NCBI GenBank assembly: GCA_964467255.1
Contig: CAYXPR010000018.1
Coordinates: forward strand, 1-34,328
Direction: 5' to 3'
Length of the DNA: 34,328 nucleotides
Origin: CAYXPR01 sp964467255
GTDB taxonomy: Bacteria > Pseudomonadota > Alphaproteobacteria > Rickettsiales > RGZB01
Shown here: positions 6,348 through 15,536 of the stretch, piece after piece
Numbering within the stretch: the first letter of the stretch is position 1
Layout of the letters: every line of letters starts with the position of its first letter
Notes under the pieces: generated by a model
What the model was told of the DNA's origin: nothing
The model's database searches: none
What the model saw: only the letters and a program-made list of their open reading frames with translations
Translations under genes and position numbers: made by a program

Positions 6348-6839
6348 ATGGCTAAGAAATCTTCCCCGAAGCGTCCTGCCCCGAAGCGCGTTAGTCCCGG
6401 TGTGCCGGAAGCCAAAGAAAAAGCCCCCGAAGCAAAGCGCCGGGTTTCCGCTGAAGAGCGCCCTACTTCGCCGCATCTTTCCGTATACCGCTGGCAGGTC
6501 ACCAACGGCCTTTCCATTTTAAACCGCATCACGGGTGCCGTGTTGCTGGTGGGTTTATTGCTGCTTGCCGCATGGCTGATTAGCGCAGCCCTTGGTGAAT
6601 ATCGCTATGAATGCGTGCAAAAAATTATTCTCTCGCCTTTCGGCACATTTACTCTGGTCGGCTTCACCCTCGCCTTTTATTACCACCTACTGAATGGCAT
6701 CCGCCATTTGTTCTGGGACTTAGGCTGGGGCTTCGAGCTCGACACCGTTACACTCACGGGCGTTACCACCGTAGTTGCCACGATAATGCTCACCGCCATC
6801 ACCTGGCTTCCGCTTTTAACCCGCCTTCTGGGAATGTAA
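6348..6839 (+). CDS. sdhC: Succinate dehydrogenase cytochrome b556 subunit
   Basis: A 163-residue membrane subunit of complex II that, with SdhD, binds haem b and ubiquinone. The family signature RPTSPHLSVYRW (near residue 39) leads into SILNRITG before the first membrane helix. Three hydrophobic helices follow, with the haem-ligand region YYHLLNGIRHLFWDLG between the second and third. About 38 extra N-terminal residues, rich in Lys, Pro, Ala and Glu, precede the signature and are not part of the usual ~130-residue protein. No later Met exists before the signature, so the long form is the only one possible with ATG. The ribosome site is weak. It is first in sdhC-D-A-B. Confidence 0.93.
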   Translation: MAKKSSPKRPAPKRVSPGVPEAKEKAPEAKRRVSAEERPTSPHLSVYRWQVTNGLSILNRITGAVLLVGLLLLAAWLISAALGEYRYECVQKIILSPFGTFTLVGFTLAFYYHLLNGIRHLFWDLGWGFELDTVTLTGVTTVVATIMLTAITWLPLLTRLLGM

Positions 6840-6843
6840 GCCT

Positions 6844-7236
6844 ATGAAAAAATCCTATCGCAGCAACCTCTCCCGCGCACGTGGCATCGGCCCTGCAAAG
6901 TCCGGTGCGAAAAGCTGGCTGGCACTCCGCGTTAGCGCCGTTGCACTTATTCCGGTGTGTGTGTGGTTCATGTATTCTGCCATTCAGTTAGCCGCCACTG
7001 GCGTTGACTACAGCATTGTGGTGGTGTGGATTAAAATGCCGATAAACGCTTTCCTGCTTGTGATGCTGATTGGCCTTTCCGCCTATCATGGCTTTCTCGG
7101 CAACAAAGAAATCATTGAAGACTATGTGCCGAACCCCGGCGCAAAGCATCTTTTCGTCATCGCGAAGCAGATTGGCTTTCTGTTCCTTGCAGCCGCCAGT
7201 ATCTTCGCCGTGTTAAGCATTTACTTTAAGGGATAA
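6844..7236 (+). CDS. sdhD: Succinate dehydrogenase membrane anchor subunit
   Basis: A 130-residue second anchor of complex II. It opens with SNLSRARGIGPAKSG, typical of alphaproteobacterial SdhD, then has three membrane helices. The haem and quinone region is SAYHGFLGNKEIIEDYV, with the His ligand and the conserved IIEDYV. It starts 4 bases after the sdhC stop and ends 3 bases before sdhA, so the three genes are translationally coupled. Length is normal. Confidence 0.93.
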   Translation: MKKSYRSNLSRARGIGPAKSGAKSWLALRVSAVALIPVCVWFMYSAIQLAATGVDYSIVVVWIKMPINAFLLVMLIGLSAYHGFLGNKEIIEDYVPNPGAKHLFVIAKQIGFLFLAAASIFAVLSIYFKG

Positions 7237-7239
7237 CCC

Positions 7240-9027
7240 ATGCCGCAGGCCTATAAGCTTGAATACCATGAGTATGACGTTGTTGTAGTCGGCGCGGGTG
7301 GCGCAGGGCTTCGTGCCACGCTCGGCATGGCTGAAAAAGGTCTTTCCACGGCCTGTATCACCAAAGTATTCCCCACCCGCAGCCACACCGTGGCCGCGCA
7401 AGGTGGTATTTCCGCCGCGCTTGGTAACATGAGCGAAGACGACTGGCGCTGGCACTTTTACGACACCATCAAAGGTTCTGACTGGCTGGGCGACCAAGAC
7501 GCTATCGAATATATGTGCAAAAGCGCACCGGAAGCGATTTACGAACTCGAACACTATGGCGTGCCATTTTCGCGCACGGAAGAAGGCAAAATTTATCAAC
7601 GCCCCTTCGGCGGCATGACAACGAAATATGGTGAAGGCCCTGCGGCCACGCGCACCTGCGCAGCGGCGGACCGTACTGGCCACGCGATTTTGCACACGCT
7701 CTACCAGCAGAGCCTGAAGCATAAAGCACAATTCTTTGTCGAATATTTTGTGATCGACCTGATTATGGATGGTGATGCCTGCCGCGGTGTAGTGGCATGG
7801 AACCTTGATGACGGCACGTTGCATGTATTCCGCGCCCACGAAGTGGTGCTCGCAACGGGTGGCTATGGTCGCGCCTATTTCTCCTGCACATCGGCACACA
7901 CCTGCACGGGTGACGGTGGCGGCATGGCCGTTCGTGCTGGCCTGCCTTTGCAAGACATGGAATTCGTACAGTTTCACCCTACCGGTATTTATGGCGCGGG
8001 TTGCCTTATTACAGAAGGCGCGCGCGGTGAAGGCGGCATTTTGCGTAACAGCAAAGGGGAACGCTTTATGGAACGCTATGCACCGCACGCGAAAGACCTC
8101 GCGAGCCGTGACGTAGTTTCCCGCTCGATGACAATGGAAATCCGCGAAGGCCGCGGCGTGGGTGCGCGCAAAGACCATGTATTCCTCCATCTGGATCATT
8201 TGGAGCCAAAGGTGCTCGAAGAACGCCTGCCCGGTATTAGTGAAACCGCAAAAATTTTTGCGGGTGTGGATGTAACTAAAGAGCCCATTCCGGTGCTGCC
8301 GACCGTGCATTATAATATGGGTGGCATTCCTACAAACTTCATGGGTGAAGCGGTCACCATCAAAGGCAAGAACACCAGCAGCGTGATTGAGGGCTTGATG
8401 TCCATCGGTGAGGCCGCATGTGTTTCCGTGCATGGTGCAAACCGCCTTGGCTCAAACTCATTACTCGACCTTGTGGTGTTTGGCCGCTCTGCTGCCATCC
8501 GCGCCGCAGAAGTCGTCACCCCCGGTGCGCCACATAAGCCACTCAAAAATCCGGCGGGCTTTGCGCTCGACCGTTTTGACCGTCTGCGCAACAGTAAAGG
8601 GAAACATTCCACGGCTGAGCTCAGGAATGAAATGCAGCACACGATGCAAGACCATGCCGCCGTGTTCCGCACCAATGAATCACTCGCTGAAGGCGTGAAG
8701 AAAATTAACAAGATTCAGCGCTCGGCCGATGAAATCGGCATCAAAGACCGCGGCCTTGTGTGGAACAGTGACTTAGTGGAAGCACTCGAGTTTGAAAACC
8801 TGCTACCGCAAGCTGTTATCACCATGCACAGTGCACACAACCGCAAAGAAAGCCGCGGCGCGCACGCGCATGAGGATTACCCGAAACGTGATGATAAAAA
8901 GTGGATGAAGCACACCGCCGCATGGCTGGATGATGCGGGCAAAGTCACATTTGACTACCGCCCCGTAACGCTGAAAACATTGACCGATGAAGTTGAACCC
9001 GTGCCGCCTAAAGCGCGCGTGTATTAA
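7240..9027 (+). CDS. sdhA: Succinate dehydrogenase flavoprotein subunit
   Basis: A 595-residue catalytic subunit that oxidises succinate to fumarate on the cytoplasmic face and passes electrons to SdhB. The FAD dinucleotide motif is VVVGAGGAG (residues 15-23), and the covalent FAD His is His49 in RSHTVAAQGG. Substrate and catalytic residues lie in GCLITEGARGEGGIL and HPTGIYGAG, with the ASRDVVSR motif and the C-terminal NRKESRGAHAHEDYP also present. Normal length, no interruption. A purine-rich ribosome site (AAGGGA) overlaps the end of sdhD. Confidence 0.97.
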   Translation: MPQAYKLEYHEYDVVVVGAGGAGLRATLGMAEKGLSTACITKVFPTRSHTVAAQGGISAALGNMSEDDWRWHFYDTIKGSDWLGDQDAIEYMCKSAPEAIYELEHYGVPFSRTEEGKIYQRPFGGMTTKYGEGPAATRTCAAADRTGHAILHTLYQQSLKHKAQFFVEYFVIDLIMDGDACRGVVAWNLDDGTLHVFRAHEVVLATGGYGRAYFSCTSAHTCTGDGGGMAVRAGLPLQDMEFVQFHPTGIYGAGCLITEGARGEGGILRNSKGERFMERYAPHAKDLASRDVVSRSMTMEIREGRGVGARKDHVFLHLDHLEPKVLEERLPGISETAKIFAGVDVTKEPIPVLPTVHYNMGGIPTNFMGEAVTIKGKNTSSVIEGLMSIGEAACVSVHGANRLGSNSLLDLVVFGRSAAIRAAEVVTPGAPHKPLKNPAGFALDRFDRLRNSKGKHSTAELRNEMQHTMQDHAAVFRTNESLAEGVKKINKIQRSADEIGIKDRGLVWNSDLVEALEFENLLPQAVITMHSAHNRKESRGAHAHEDYPKRDDKKWMKHTAAWLDDAGKVTFDYRPVTLKTLTDEVEPVPPKARVY

Positions 9028-9039
9028 AGGAGCATTCTC

Positions 9040-9822
9040 ATGGCAGAATTTACGCTTCCCAAAAATTCTAAAATTAAAAAAGGCCGCCTCCACACGGCAA
9101 AATCTGGCGCAAAAAAAGTGAAGGCATTTAATGTCTATCGCTGGAACCCAGAAGATGAGGCCAATCCACGCGTCGATACTTATCAGATCGATACGTCGGA
9201 ATGCGGCCCGATGGTGCTCGACGCGCTGATTAAAATCAAAAATGAAACCGACAGCACCCTCACCTTCCGCCGCTCGTGCCGTGAAGGCATCTGCGGTAGC
9301 TGCGCGATGAATATCGACGGCACCAATACACTCGCCTGCACCAAGTCGATTGATGAAGTAAAAGGTGACGTGAATATCAGCCCACTGCCGCACATGAAAG
9401 TGGTGAAGGACTTAGTGCCTGATATGCGCAATTTCTATGCGCAGCTCGAATCCATCGAGCCTTGGCTGAAAGCCGACAGCCCTGTAGAAGCCACAAAAGA
9501 ACGCCTGCAGTCGCCGGAAGAACGCGCAAAACTTGATGGGTTGTATGAGTGCATCCTGTGCGCCTGCTGCTCGACCAGCTGCCCAAGCTATTGGTGGAAT
9601 AGCGACAAATATCTTGGCCCTGCGATTTTGCTACAGGCTTACCGCTGGATTGTGGACAGCCGCGATGAAAACACCGCCGAACGCCTTGAACAGTTAGAAG
9701 ACCCGTTCAAGCTTTACCGCTGCCACACGATTATGAATTGCAGCAAAACCTGCCCGAAGGGTTTGAACCCCGCGAAGGCCATTGCTGAAATCAAAAAGAT
9801 GATTGTAGAACGCCACGGCTAG
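9040..9822 (+). CDS. sdhB: Succinate dehydrogenase iron-sulfur subunit
   Basis: A 260-residue electron-transfer subunit linking SdhA to the quinone site. The [2Fe-2S] ferredoxin domain has SCREGICGSCAMNIDG. The C-terminal domain carries the [4Fe-4S] ligands in CILCACCSTSCPSYWW and the [3Fe-4S] ligands in CHTIMNCSKTCPKGLNP. AAGGAG lies 9 bases before the ATG and sdhA ends 12 bases upstream. It converges with ugd, whose stop is only about 4 bases away, and no terminator hairpin is seen between them. Confidence 0.97.
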   Translation: MAEFTLPKNSKIKKGRLHTAKSGAKKVKAFNVYRWNPEDEANPRVDTYQIDTSECGPMVLDALIKIKNETDSTLTFRRSCREGICGSCAMNIDGTNTLACTKSIDEVKGDVNISPLPHMKVVKDLVPDMRNFYAQLESIEPWLKADSPVEATKERLQSPEERAKLDGLYECILCACCSTSCPSYWWNSDKYLGPAILLQAYRWIVDSRDENTAERLEQLEDPFKLYRCHTIMNCSKTCPKGLNPAKAIAEIKKMIVERHG

Positions 9823-9826
9823 TCGT

Positions 9827-11158
9827 TTACTTTTTGCGTGCCTTCGTTTCCGGAGGGCGACCGATAGGAATATACTGAAAGCCCAAATCGTGCATCTGCT
9901 GCGCATCAAGCAAATTGCGTAAGTCCACCACGACCGCTTTTTTCATACGCTTTTTGGCGCGCTTCCAGTCGAGTGTTTTAAACACCTGCCACTCGGTTAC
10001 AATTACGGCGGCATCTACTTTTTCAAGCACAGCATCTTCATCCAAGCACCAGCGAATCGCTTTTTGTTTTAACATTGTTTTGGCATGCGTCATTCCTTCG
10101 GGGTCAAACACCTGCACGCTGGCGCCTTGCTTGATAAGCTCAGGGATAATGTCGAGCGCGGGGCTATCGCGCATATCATCGGTATTGGCTTTGAAGGCAA
10201 GCCCGAGCACCGCAATATTCTTTTTCTTGAGCGTGCCGCCGCAGGCTTTGCTCACGCGGCGCGCCATCGATTTTTTACGCTCTTCATTCGTATCAATTAC
10301 CGTGCTGACAATGCGGCTTGGCACACCCAGTTTTTCTGCCACATAATCCAGCGCACGCGTGTCTTTCGGGAAGCAAGAACCGCCATAGCCCGGGCCCGGC
10401 TTCATGTAATCCGTCCCGATGCGGTGATCAAGCCCCATGCCGTAAGCCACGTCTTCAATGTTCGCACCAACTTTTTCGCAGATGTCCGCCATCTCATTCA
10501 CGAAGGCGATTTTGGTCGCAAGGAAGGCGTTAGCAGCATATTTGGTGAGCTCCGCCGTTTGGATGTCAGTGAACACAATCGGTACGCCCTTTGAAGTGAG
10601 CGGCTTATAAATTTTAAGAAGCGTATCGCTTTCTTTATCTGAATCAATACCCACAATCACGCGGTCGGGCTCAAGGAAGTCATTTACCGCGCACCCTTCT
10701 CGCAAAAACTCTGGATTTGAAGCCATGGTGAATTTAAGTTTCGGCCGCACTTTTTTAATAATATTTTTTACTCTTTTGCCTGTACCAACCGGAACAGTGG
10801 ACTTAATTACCACAACAACATTTTTCTCCAGATACGGCGCTACTTCTTTCGCCGCAGCATACACATACGACAAATCGGCCTGATGGCTGCCCTCTATCGT
10901 GGGCGTACCTACGGCAATAAACACAACGTCTTTACCGGAAACATCGGCTAAATCATCAGAAAACTCAAGGCGCCCTGTACGCGCATTGCTCTTTACCAAC
11001 TCGCGCAGGCCCGGTTCAAAAATAGGAATTTCAGAACGCTGTAATTTGGCAATTTTGCTTTTGTTTTTATCGATGCAGGTTACATGCCAACCCAGCTCGG
11101 CAAAGCATGTGCCCGAAACCAGCCCTACATATCCCGTACCCACTACTGCAATTTTCAT
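9827..11158 (-). CDS. ugd: UDP-glucose 6-dehydrogenase
   Basis: A 443-residue cytosolic enzyme that oxidises UDP-glucose to UDP-glucuronate with two NAD+, a precursor for acidic polysaccharides and lipid A or capsule sugars. The N-terminal Rossmann motif is GTGYVGLV (residues 7-14). The catalytic Cys262 lies in GPGYGGSCFPKDT, after the central helix with LTKYAANAFLATKIAFVNE. The C-terminal UDP-binding domain has LGLAFKANTDDMRDSPA. It begins 9 bases after galU, whose product makes its substrate, so the two form a functional pair at the end of the long minus-strand cluster. Confidence 0.95.
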   Translation of the reverse strand: MKIAVVGTGYVGLVSGTCFAELGWHVTCIDKNKSKIAKLQRSEIPIFEPGLRELVKSNARTGRLEFSDDLADVSGKDVVFIAVGTPTIEGSHQADLSYVYAAAKEVAPYLEKNVVVVIKSTVPVGTGKRVKNIIKKVRPKLKFTMASNPEFLREGCAVNDFLEPDRVIVGIDSDKESDTLLKIYKPLTSKGVPIVFTDIQTAELTKYAANAFLATKIAFVNEMADICEKVGANIEDVAYGMGLDHRIGTDYMKPGPGYGGSCFPKDTRALDYVAEKLGVPSRIVSTVIDTNEERKKSMARRVSKACGGTLKKKNIAVLGLAFKANTDDMRDSPALDIIPELIKQGASVQVFDPEGMTHAKTMLKQKAIRWCLDEDAVLEKVDAAVIVTEWQVFKTLDWKRAKKRMKKAVVVDLRNLLDAQQMHDLGFQYIPIGRPPETKARKK

Positions 11159-11167
11159 GCGTCAATC

Positions 11168-12037
11168 TTACTGGTATTTTTGAATGATTTTTTTCATGCA
11201 GCCCTTGAGGTCAGCCCGCGCAAGTGAGAACGCAACCGTTGCCTCCAAGAACCCCTCTTTTGAACCACAGTCAAATACCTCACCTGTGTAGGGCAAACCA
11301 TAAAAAGGCTGTTTCTTCATCAGCGCCTGCATGGCATCAGTCAGTTGAATTTCACCGCCAGCACCTTGCTTGGTTTTTTCAAGCTGCGGAAAAATGTCCG
11401 CACTTAAAATATAGCGACCTAAAATAGCATGGGTCGACGGTGCTTTGGAAGGTGCCGGTTTTTCAACCATGCCGGTGATATTGAATAGATTACCTTTTTT
11501 GCCATCCAGCGCCGCAATGCCATAATCTTTCGTACGCTCACGCGGTACATCGTTTAGGGCAATGATGTTGCCACCATTTTTTTCGTACGACTTCACCATT
11601 TCTTTTAGTAAGCCCGGCTTGGAAAGCAGTACGTCTGCTAGCACTACGGCAAAAGGTTCGTCGTTAATGAAATGACGCGCACACCACACGGCATGGCCTA
11701 GGCCAAGCGGTTGCAGCTGGCGGATGAAAGCAATATTGCCTGCCTCAGGTAGCCACCCGCTGGCCTGGTCTAACATATGGGTTTTTTCTTTGTCATTCAA
11801 AGTGCGCTCAAGTTCATACGCACGGTCAAAGTGGTTATGTATGGCAGTTTTGTTGCGCCCGATAACGAAAATAAACTGTTCGATACCGGCATCCACTGCT
11901 TCCTCAAACGCATATTGAATGAGCGGCTTGTCCACCACAGGAAGCATTTCTTTTGGCATTGCTTTCGTGGCCGGCAAAAAGCGTGTGCCAAGCCCGCCTA
12001 CGGGAAATACTACCTTACGAATTTTTTGTACCACCAT
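11168..12037 (-). CDS. galU: UTP-glucose-1-phosphate uridylyltransferase
   Basis: A 289-residue enzyme that makes UDP-glucose from glucose-1-phosphate and UTP. The nucleotidyl-transfer signature is GLGTRFLPATKAMPKEMLP near residue 15, followed by VVDKPLIQYAFEEA. The UDP-binding region and EKPAPSKAPSTHAILGRYIL are typical of GalU rather than of RfbA. It has AAGG about 7 bases before the ATG and lies 47 bases after rlmE and 9 bases before ugd. Confidence 0.95.
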   Translation of the reverse strand: MVVQKIRKVVFPVGGLGTRFLPATKAMPKEMLPVVDKPLIQYAFEEAVDAGIEQFIFVIGRNKTAIHNHFDRAYELERTLNDKEKTHMLDQASGWLPEAGNIAFIRQLQPLGLGHAVWCARHFINDEPFAVVLADVLLSKPGLLKEMVKSYEKNGGNIIALNDVPRERTKDYGIAALDGKKGNLFNITGMVEKPAPSKAPSTHAILGRYILSADIFPQLEKTKQGAGGEIQLTDAMQALMKKQPFYGLPYTGEVFDCGSKEGFLEATVAFSLARADLKGCMKKIIQKYQ

Positions 12038-12084
12038 AACTACCTTTGTTATTTCTTATAATGCTTCAGAGCCCCTTAAGGCAA

Positions 12085-12795
12085 TCACCCTTTAAAGCCT
12101 TGCGCCAAAACGTACATTTCAGAGGAGTCTGCTCGACTGGCACTCGGTTTAATGTGCTTCACAGAAGAAAAATGCTGCTTAAGCTTATCAAGCAATTCAC
12201 GCTCAGCGCCACCACGCAGCACCTTTGCAAGGAAGACACCATTTTTTTCCAGCACGTTAAAGGCAAAGTCCGCAGCTGCTTCACACAGGCTCATGATGCG
12301 TAAATGGTCCGTTTGCGTGTGGCCGCACGCCGCTGCCGCCATGTCGCTCAACACCACGTTGGCCTTTTTTCCATCCATCAGCTGCATCAGCTCTTCAAAC
12401 GGCTCATTTTCCAAAAAATCGCCCTCGATGAATTTCGCGCCCGGCAAAGGGTCGATGTGCTGAAGGTCGATACCAATAACCTTGCCGCCCGGCATCACCC
12501 GCTCTAGCGCCACTTGCGACCAACTACCCGGTGCGGCACCTAAGTCGACTACCACAGCACCTTTTTTAAGAAAACGGGCCTTATCATCAATCTCGGTCAG
12601 CTTGTAGACCGCACGCGAGCGGTATCCCTCGCGCTTGGCGCGGCTTACATAGGGGTCGTTTAACTGGCGCTCAAGCCACAGCTTGGAAGAAATTTTACGG
12701 CCCTTAGCGGTTTTAACGCGAACTTTAACCTCACGCGTACCGCTAGAGGCGCTTTTTCCAGACTTACCTGATTTCCCTGATTTTTTCTGCGACAT
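12085..12795 (-). CDS. rlmE: 23S rRNA (uridine-2'-O)-methyltransferase
   Basis: A 236-residue FtsJ/RrmJ-type enzyme that methylates the A-loop uridine (U2552 in E. coli numbering) in the large ribosomal subunit. The SAM motif is VVDLGAAPGSWSQVAL. The K-D-K-E catalytic set is visible as Lys in SRAVYKLTEID, Asp in VLSDMAA, Lys in FLAKVLRGG and Glu in SSEMYVLAQGF. An N-terminal tail of about 25 residues, rich in Lys, Ser and Gly (three KSG repeats), is extra to the core. It lies 9 bases after the GST gene. Confidence 0.93.
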   Translation of the reverse strand: MSQKKSGKSGKSGKSASSGTREVKVRVKTAKGRKISSKLWLERQLNDPYVSRAKREGYRSRAVYKLTEIDDKARFLKKGAVVVDLGAAPGSWSQVALERVMPGGKVIGIDLQHIDPLPGAKFIEGDFLENEPFEELMQLMDGKKANVVLSDMAAAACGHTQTDHLRIMSLCEAAADFAFNVLEKNGVFLAKVLRGGAERELLDKLKQHFSSVKHIKPSASRADSSEMYVLAQGFKG

Positions 12796-12804
12796 GTTTT
12801 TACA

Positions 12805-13473
12805 TTAAAAATCTAGGTTATCATATTGAGAGGATGGGGGGAATCCACCAAGCCTATCCTGCAATAATGGCCTAAAACTCGGGCGGGACTTCACCAGCAT
12901 ATACCATTCCTTGGCATCTTCATTCAGGTGCCACGGCACATCACCGAGGTAATCAATCACCGACAGGTGCGCAGCAGCGGTAATGTCTGCCAACGTGAAC
13001 TCATCACCCGCAAGGCAGCGGTGCTTTTTCCGAAGAAAAGCAATGTAATCCAGATGATATTTAATGTTTTCTTTGCCGGCACGGATATAGTCGCTGCGTG
13101 GCGCGCCTTCATGCTTTAAAAACTTAAATAGCTTCTCTGCCAGCAGGTATTTACTTACTTCATGGTAAAACTTCGTGTCAAACCACGCTGCCACACGGCG
13201 GGCTTCCGCGCGCTGAGCCGCATTGCCGCCAATCAGCGGCACATCTTTGCAGGTTTCCTCGATATATTCACAAATGGCACCGCTATCAGAAAATGCGCGG
13301 CCGGATGCTTCTTTCAGCACCGGTACCTGACCCGCAGGGTTCATGACCAGAAACTCGCGGCGCTTTTCCCAGAAACTTTCGATAACCAATTCAAACTCAA
13401 GGTGTTTCTCTTTCATAAACACCCGCACTTTCCGGGAGAATGGGCACAGCGGATAATGGTACAGGGTACGCAT
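12805..13473 (-). CDS. Glutathione S-transferase family protein
   Basis: A 222-residue cytosolic protein. The thioredoxin-like N-terminal domain starts MRTLYHYPLCPFSRKVR, with Cys10 in a CPFS motif like that of Omega/Beta-type GSTs. NPAGQVPVLKE (cis-Pro) and FSDSGAICEYIEE (glutathione binding Asp-Ser) follow. The helical C-terminal domain has FTLADITAAAHLSVIDYLG, the conserved N-capping box. The substrate is unknown; a Cys in this position often means thiol transfer rather than conjugation. It lies 47 bases after the NHL gene and 9 before rlmE. Confidence 0.88.
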   Translation of the reverse strand: MRTLYHYPLCPFSRKVRVFMKEKHLEFELVIESFWEKRREFLVMNPAGQVPVLKEASGRAFSDSGAICEYIEETCKDVPLIGGNAAQRAEARRVAAWFDTKFYHEVSKYLLAEKLFKFLKHEGAPRSDYIRAGKENIKYHLDYIAFLRKKHRCLAGDEFTLADITAAAHLSVIDYLGDVPWHLNEDAKEWYMLVKSRPSFRPLLQDRLGGFPPSSQYDNLDF

Positions 13474-13520
13474 GATAACTCTATGATTGTCTTATGTGCG
13501 ATTAAAAGAGACCGTTATTT

Positions 13521-15536
13521 TTACGGTACACGCGGCTCAAGTTCAATGACTATCTCTTTTTCGCCGCCTTTGGCCTTTGCGCTAAATACAGCATCCACGC
13601 TTTTCAAGAGGCAGAGTGAACCCTCTGTTTTTTCACAATAATAGAACGTTCCCTGCAGGCGGTATTTCGTGCCGGACGCCAATTTTGGTAGTTTCAGGGT
13701 TGATGTCTTTTGCATCTCCTCATGCCCAAACTTTGCAGCGACTTTAAAGCCACCATCTTTATTGGCCTCATACAGCGCCATCCAGCTGGGTGCTTCTTCG
13801 TTAATTTTCCAGCCTTTGGGCAAGGCAAGCCGTATCACCACAGCGTCTGTGCCCACAGGTGGAATTTTAAGCTCACGAAGTTGCGGTAAGTTTTTTTCAG
13901 GCGCAACGCTAGCTTCTTTTGCTTTTGGTATAGGAAGATCAAGTCTTAGCGTGCTGACCGTGCCCGCAGCCATATCAATCACACGGATGGCATGATTGTT
14001 TGTATCCGCCACGTAATATTTATTGCCCGCTTTGATGATGTCATTTGGTTCGTTGAAGCGTGCATCCTTCACGCCACCATCCTTGTTGCCACGCTGGTTT
14101 GTGCCCGCAACGGTGGTAAGCTCGCCTGTTTTGGTATCATAACGCCGAATCGCGTGATTGTAAGAATCGGTGATGTAAACGCCCGTTGGGTCATTGTACT
14201 CATCCGCGCTCACCCCGATGGCATGCTGCATCAGCGCTTTGCCCTGCTTGCCATCCGCAAAACCAAAATCAAAAAGCCCCGTGCCAATAAGTGTGCTGAG
14301 CTCGCCATTTTTATAGGTGCGCAACGAACTGGTTTCAGAATCAACAAAATAAAGCGTGTCACCAATGCGCGCCAAGCCGCTCGGCTGCGAAAGCGAGTTA
14401 AACGGCAGTGCGCCATCATCAATAGACTCACGCCCGCTGCCCGCCAGTAACTGCATTTGGTCGTTTTTTATATCATAGCGCCAAAGCTGGTGCGTGCCCG
14501 CCATCGCAATCACGAGATAATTTTGGTCGGGGAACAAAAGCACATCCCACGGCGAAGCCAGCGCCATGTCTTTTGGCGCAGGCATGCGCAGTTTTTCTGT
14601 TACCGGAAATGGCATGCCACGCTCACCCGTACCCGCCAGCGTCGTCACTTGATTTGTTTTAAAATCAACCATCCGCAAGGCATGGTTACCCGTATCCGCC
14701 ACATAGAGGCGCAAACGCGAGCCATCATACGCAATGCCCTGAGGGCTACGGAATTGCGCTTCAGCAAAGCTGCCATCTTTAAAACCCGCCTGCCCGCTGC
14801 CAATCACAAGACCCGACTTGCCACTGATACCTACCGTGACGATACGATGATGACCGGTGTCGGAGATATAGAGCAGTGGTTCGTCTACCGTATCGGTGTT
14901 TTGGAGTACGTCTATTTTACCAGGGAATGCCAATACGCCTGCAGGCGCTTTATTTTTTTCGAGGCTGATGGGTAAGGCTGCTTTTGCAAGGCGGCTATCA
15001 TGTTTTTTTATCAGCGCTGCAACATCTGCCTCAATGGCATCACGGTTACCTTCGCCGGAGTACACTTCTTCCAAACGACCCTCTGGATTAATCAGGACAA
15101 GAGTGGGCCAAGCCCGCACACCAAACGCGCGCCACACAGCAAAATCCGCATCGTTGATAACCGGATGCTCAATGCCATAACGCAGCATGGCCGAGCGGAT
15201 GTTATCGGTATCTTTTTCATTATCAAATTTAGCAGAATGCACCCCGATGACCGTTAGCTTATCGCCGAATTTTTCTTCAAGGTAGTGTAAGTCAGGAATC
15301 ACGTGCATGCAGTTGATGCAGCAGAACGTCCAGAAATCGAGCAGGATGATGCGGCCCTTTAGTTCTTCCGCCGTGATGGGACGCGAAGTATTTAGCCACG
15401 CATCGCTCGCCGATAAGGCTTTATGGATGTTGGTTACAGGAAAATCTTTTTTCTCTTCGGCAAAAATGCCTTTGCCAAATAACATAAGCATCACACCTAT
15501 AATGAATAAAAAAAACCTCAACGGCTGCCGCTTCAT
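13521..15536 (-). CDS. NHLRC2-like protein: thioredoxin domain plus NHL beta-propeller, exported
   Basis: A 671-residue protein. The N-terminus has a signal or anchor segment (about residues 7-26). A TlpA/thioredoxin-like domain (about 35-180) has the motif FWTFCCINCMHV (Cys72, Cys73, Cys76) and the cis-Pro loop AWPTLVLI. The CCINC motif is characteristic of the NHLRC2 family. A six-bladed NHL propeller follows (about 200-530), with repeats such as YISDTGHHRI, YVADTGNHALRMVD, YITDSYNHAIRRYD and YVADTNNHAIRVID. A C-terminal beta domain follows (about 560-671). The molecular function of the family is unsettled; thiol redox in the periplasm is an inference. The start overlaps the stop of the RDD gene by one base. 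Confidence 0.88.
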   Translation of the reverse strand: MKRQPLRFFLFIIGVMLMLFGKGIFAEEKKDFPVTNIHKALSASDAWLNTSRPITAEELKGRIILLDFWTFCCINCMHVIPDLHYLEEKFGDKLTVIGVHSAKFDNEKDTDNIRSAMLRYGIEHPVINDADFAVWRAFGVRAWPTLVLINPEGRLEEVYSGEGNRDAIEADVAALIKKHDSRLAKAALPISLEKNKAPAGVLAFPGKIDVLQNTDTVDEPLLYISDTGHHRIVTVGISGKSGLVIGSGQAGFKDGSFAEAQFRSPQGIAYDGSRLRLYVADTGNHALRMVDFKTNQVTTLAGTGERGMPFPVTEKLRMPAPKDMALASPWDVLLFPDQNYLVIAMAGTHQLWRYDIKNDQMQLLAGSGRESIDDGALPFNSLSQPSGLARIGDTLYFVDSETSSLRTYKNGELSTLIGTGLFDFGFADGKQGKALMQHAIGVSADEYNDPTGVYITDSYNHAIRRYDTKTGELTTVAGTNQRGNKDGGVKDARFNEPNDIIKAGNKYYVADTNNHAIRVIDMAAGTVSTLRLDLPIPKAKEASVAPEKNLPQLRELKIPPVGTDAVVIRLALPKGWKINEEAPSWMALYEANKDGGFKVAAKFGHEEMQKTSTLKLPKLASGTKYRLQGTFYYCEKTEGSLCLLKSVDAVFSAKAKGGEKEIVIELEPRVP

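Noticed and set aside
7213..8433. Long minus-strand open frame opposite sdhA
   Set aside because: It is a codon-bias shadow of sdhA with His- and Ala-rich low-information sequence and no known motif.
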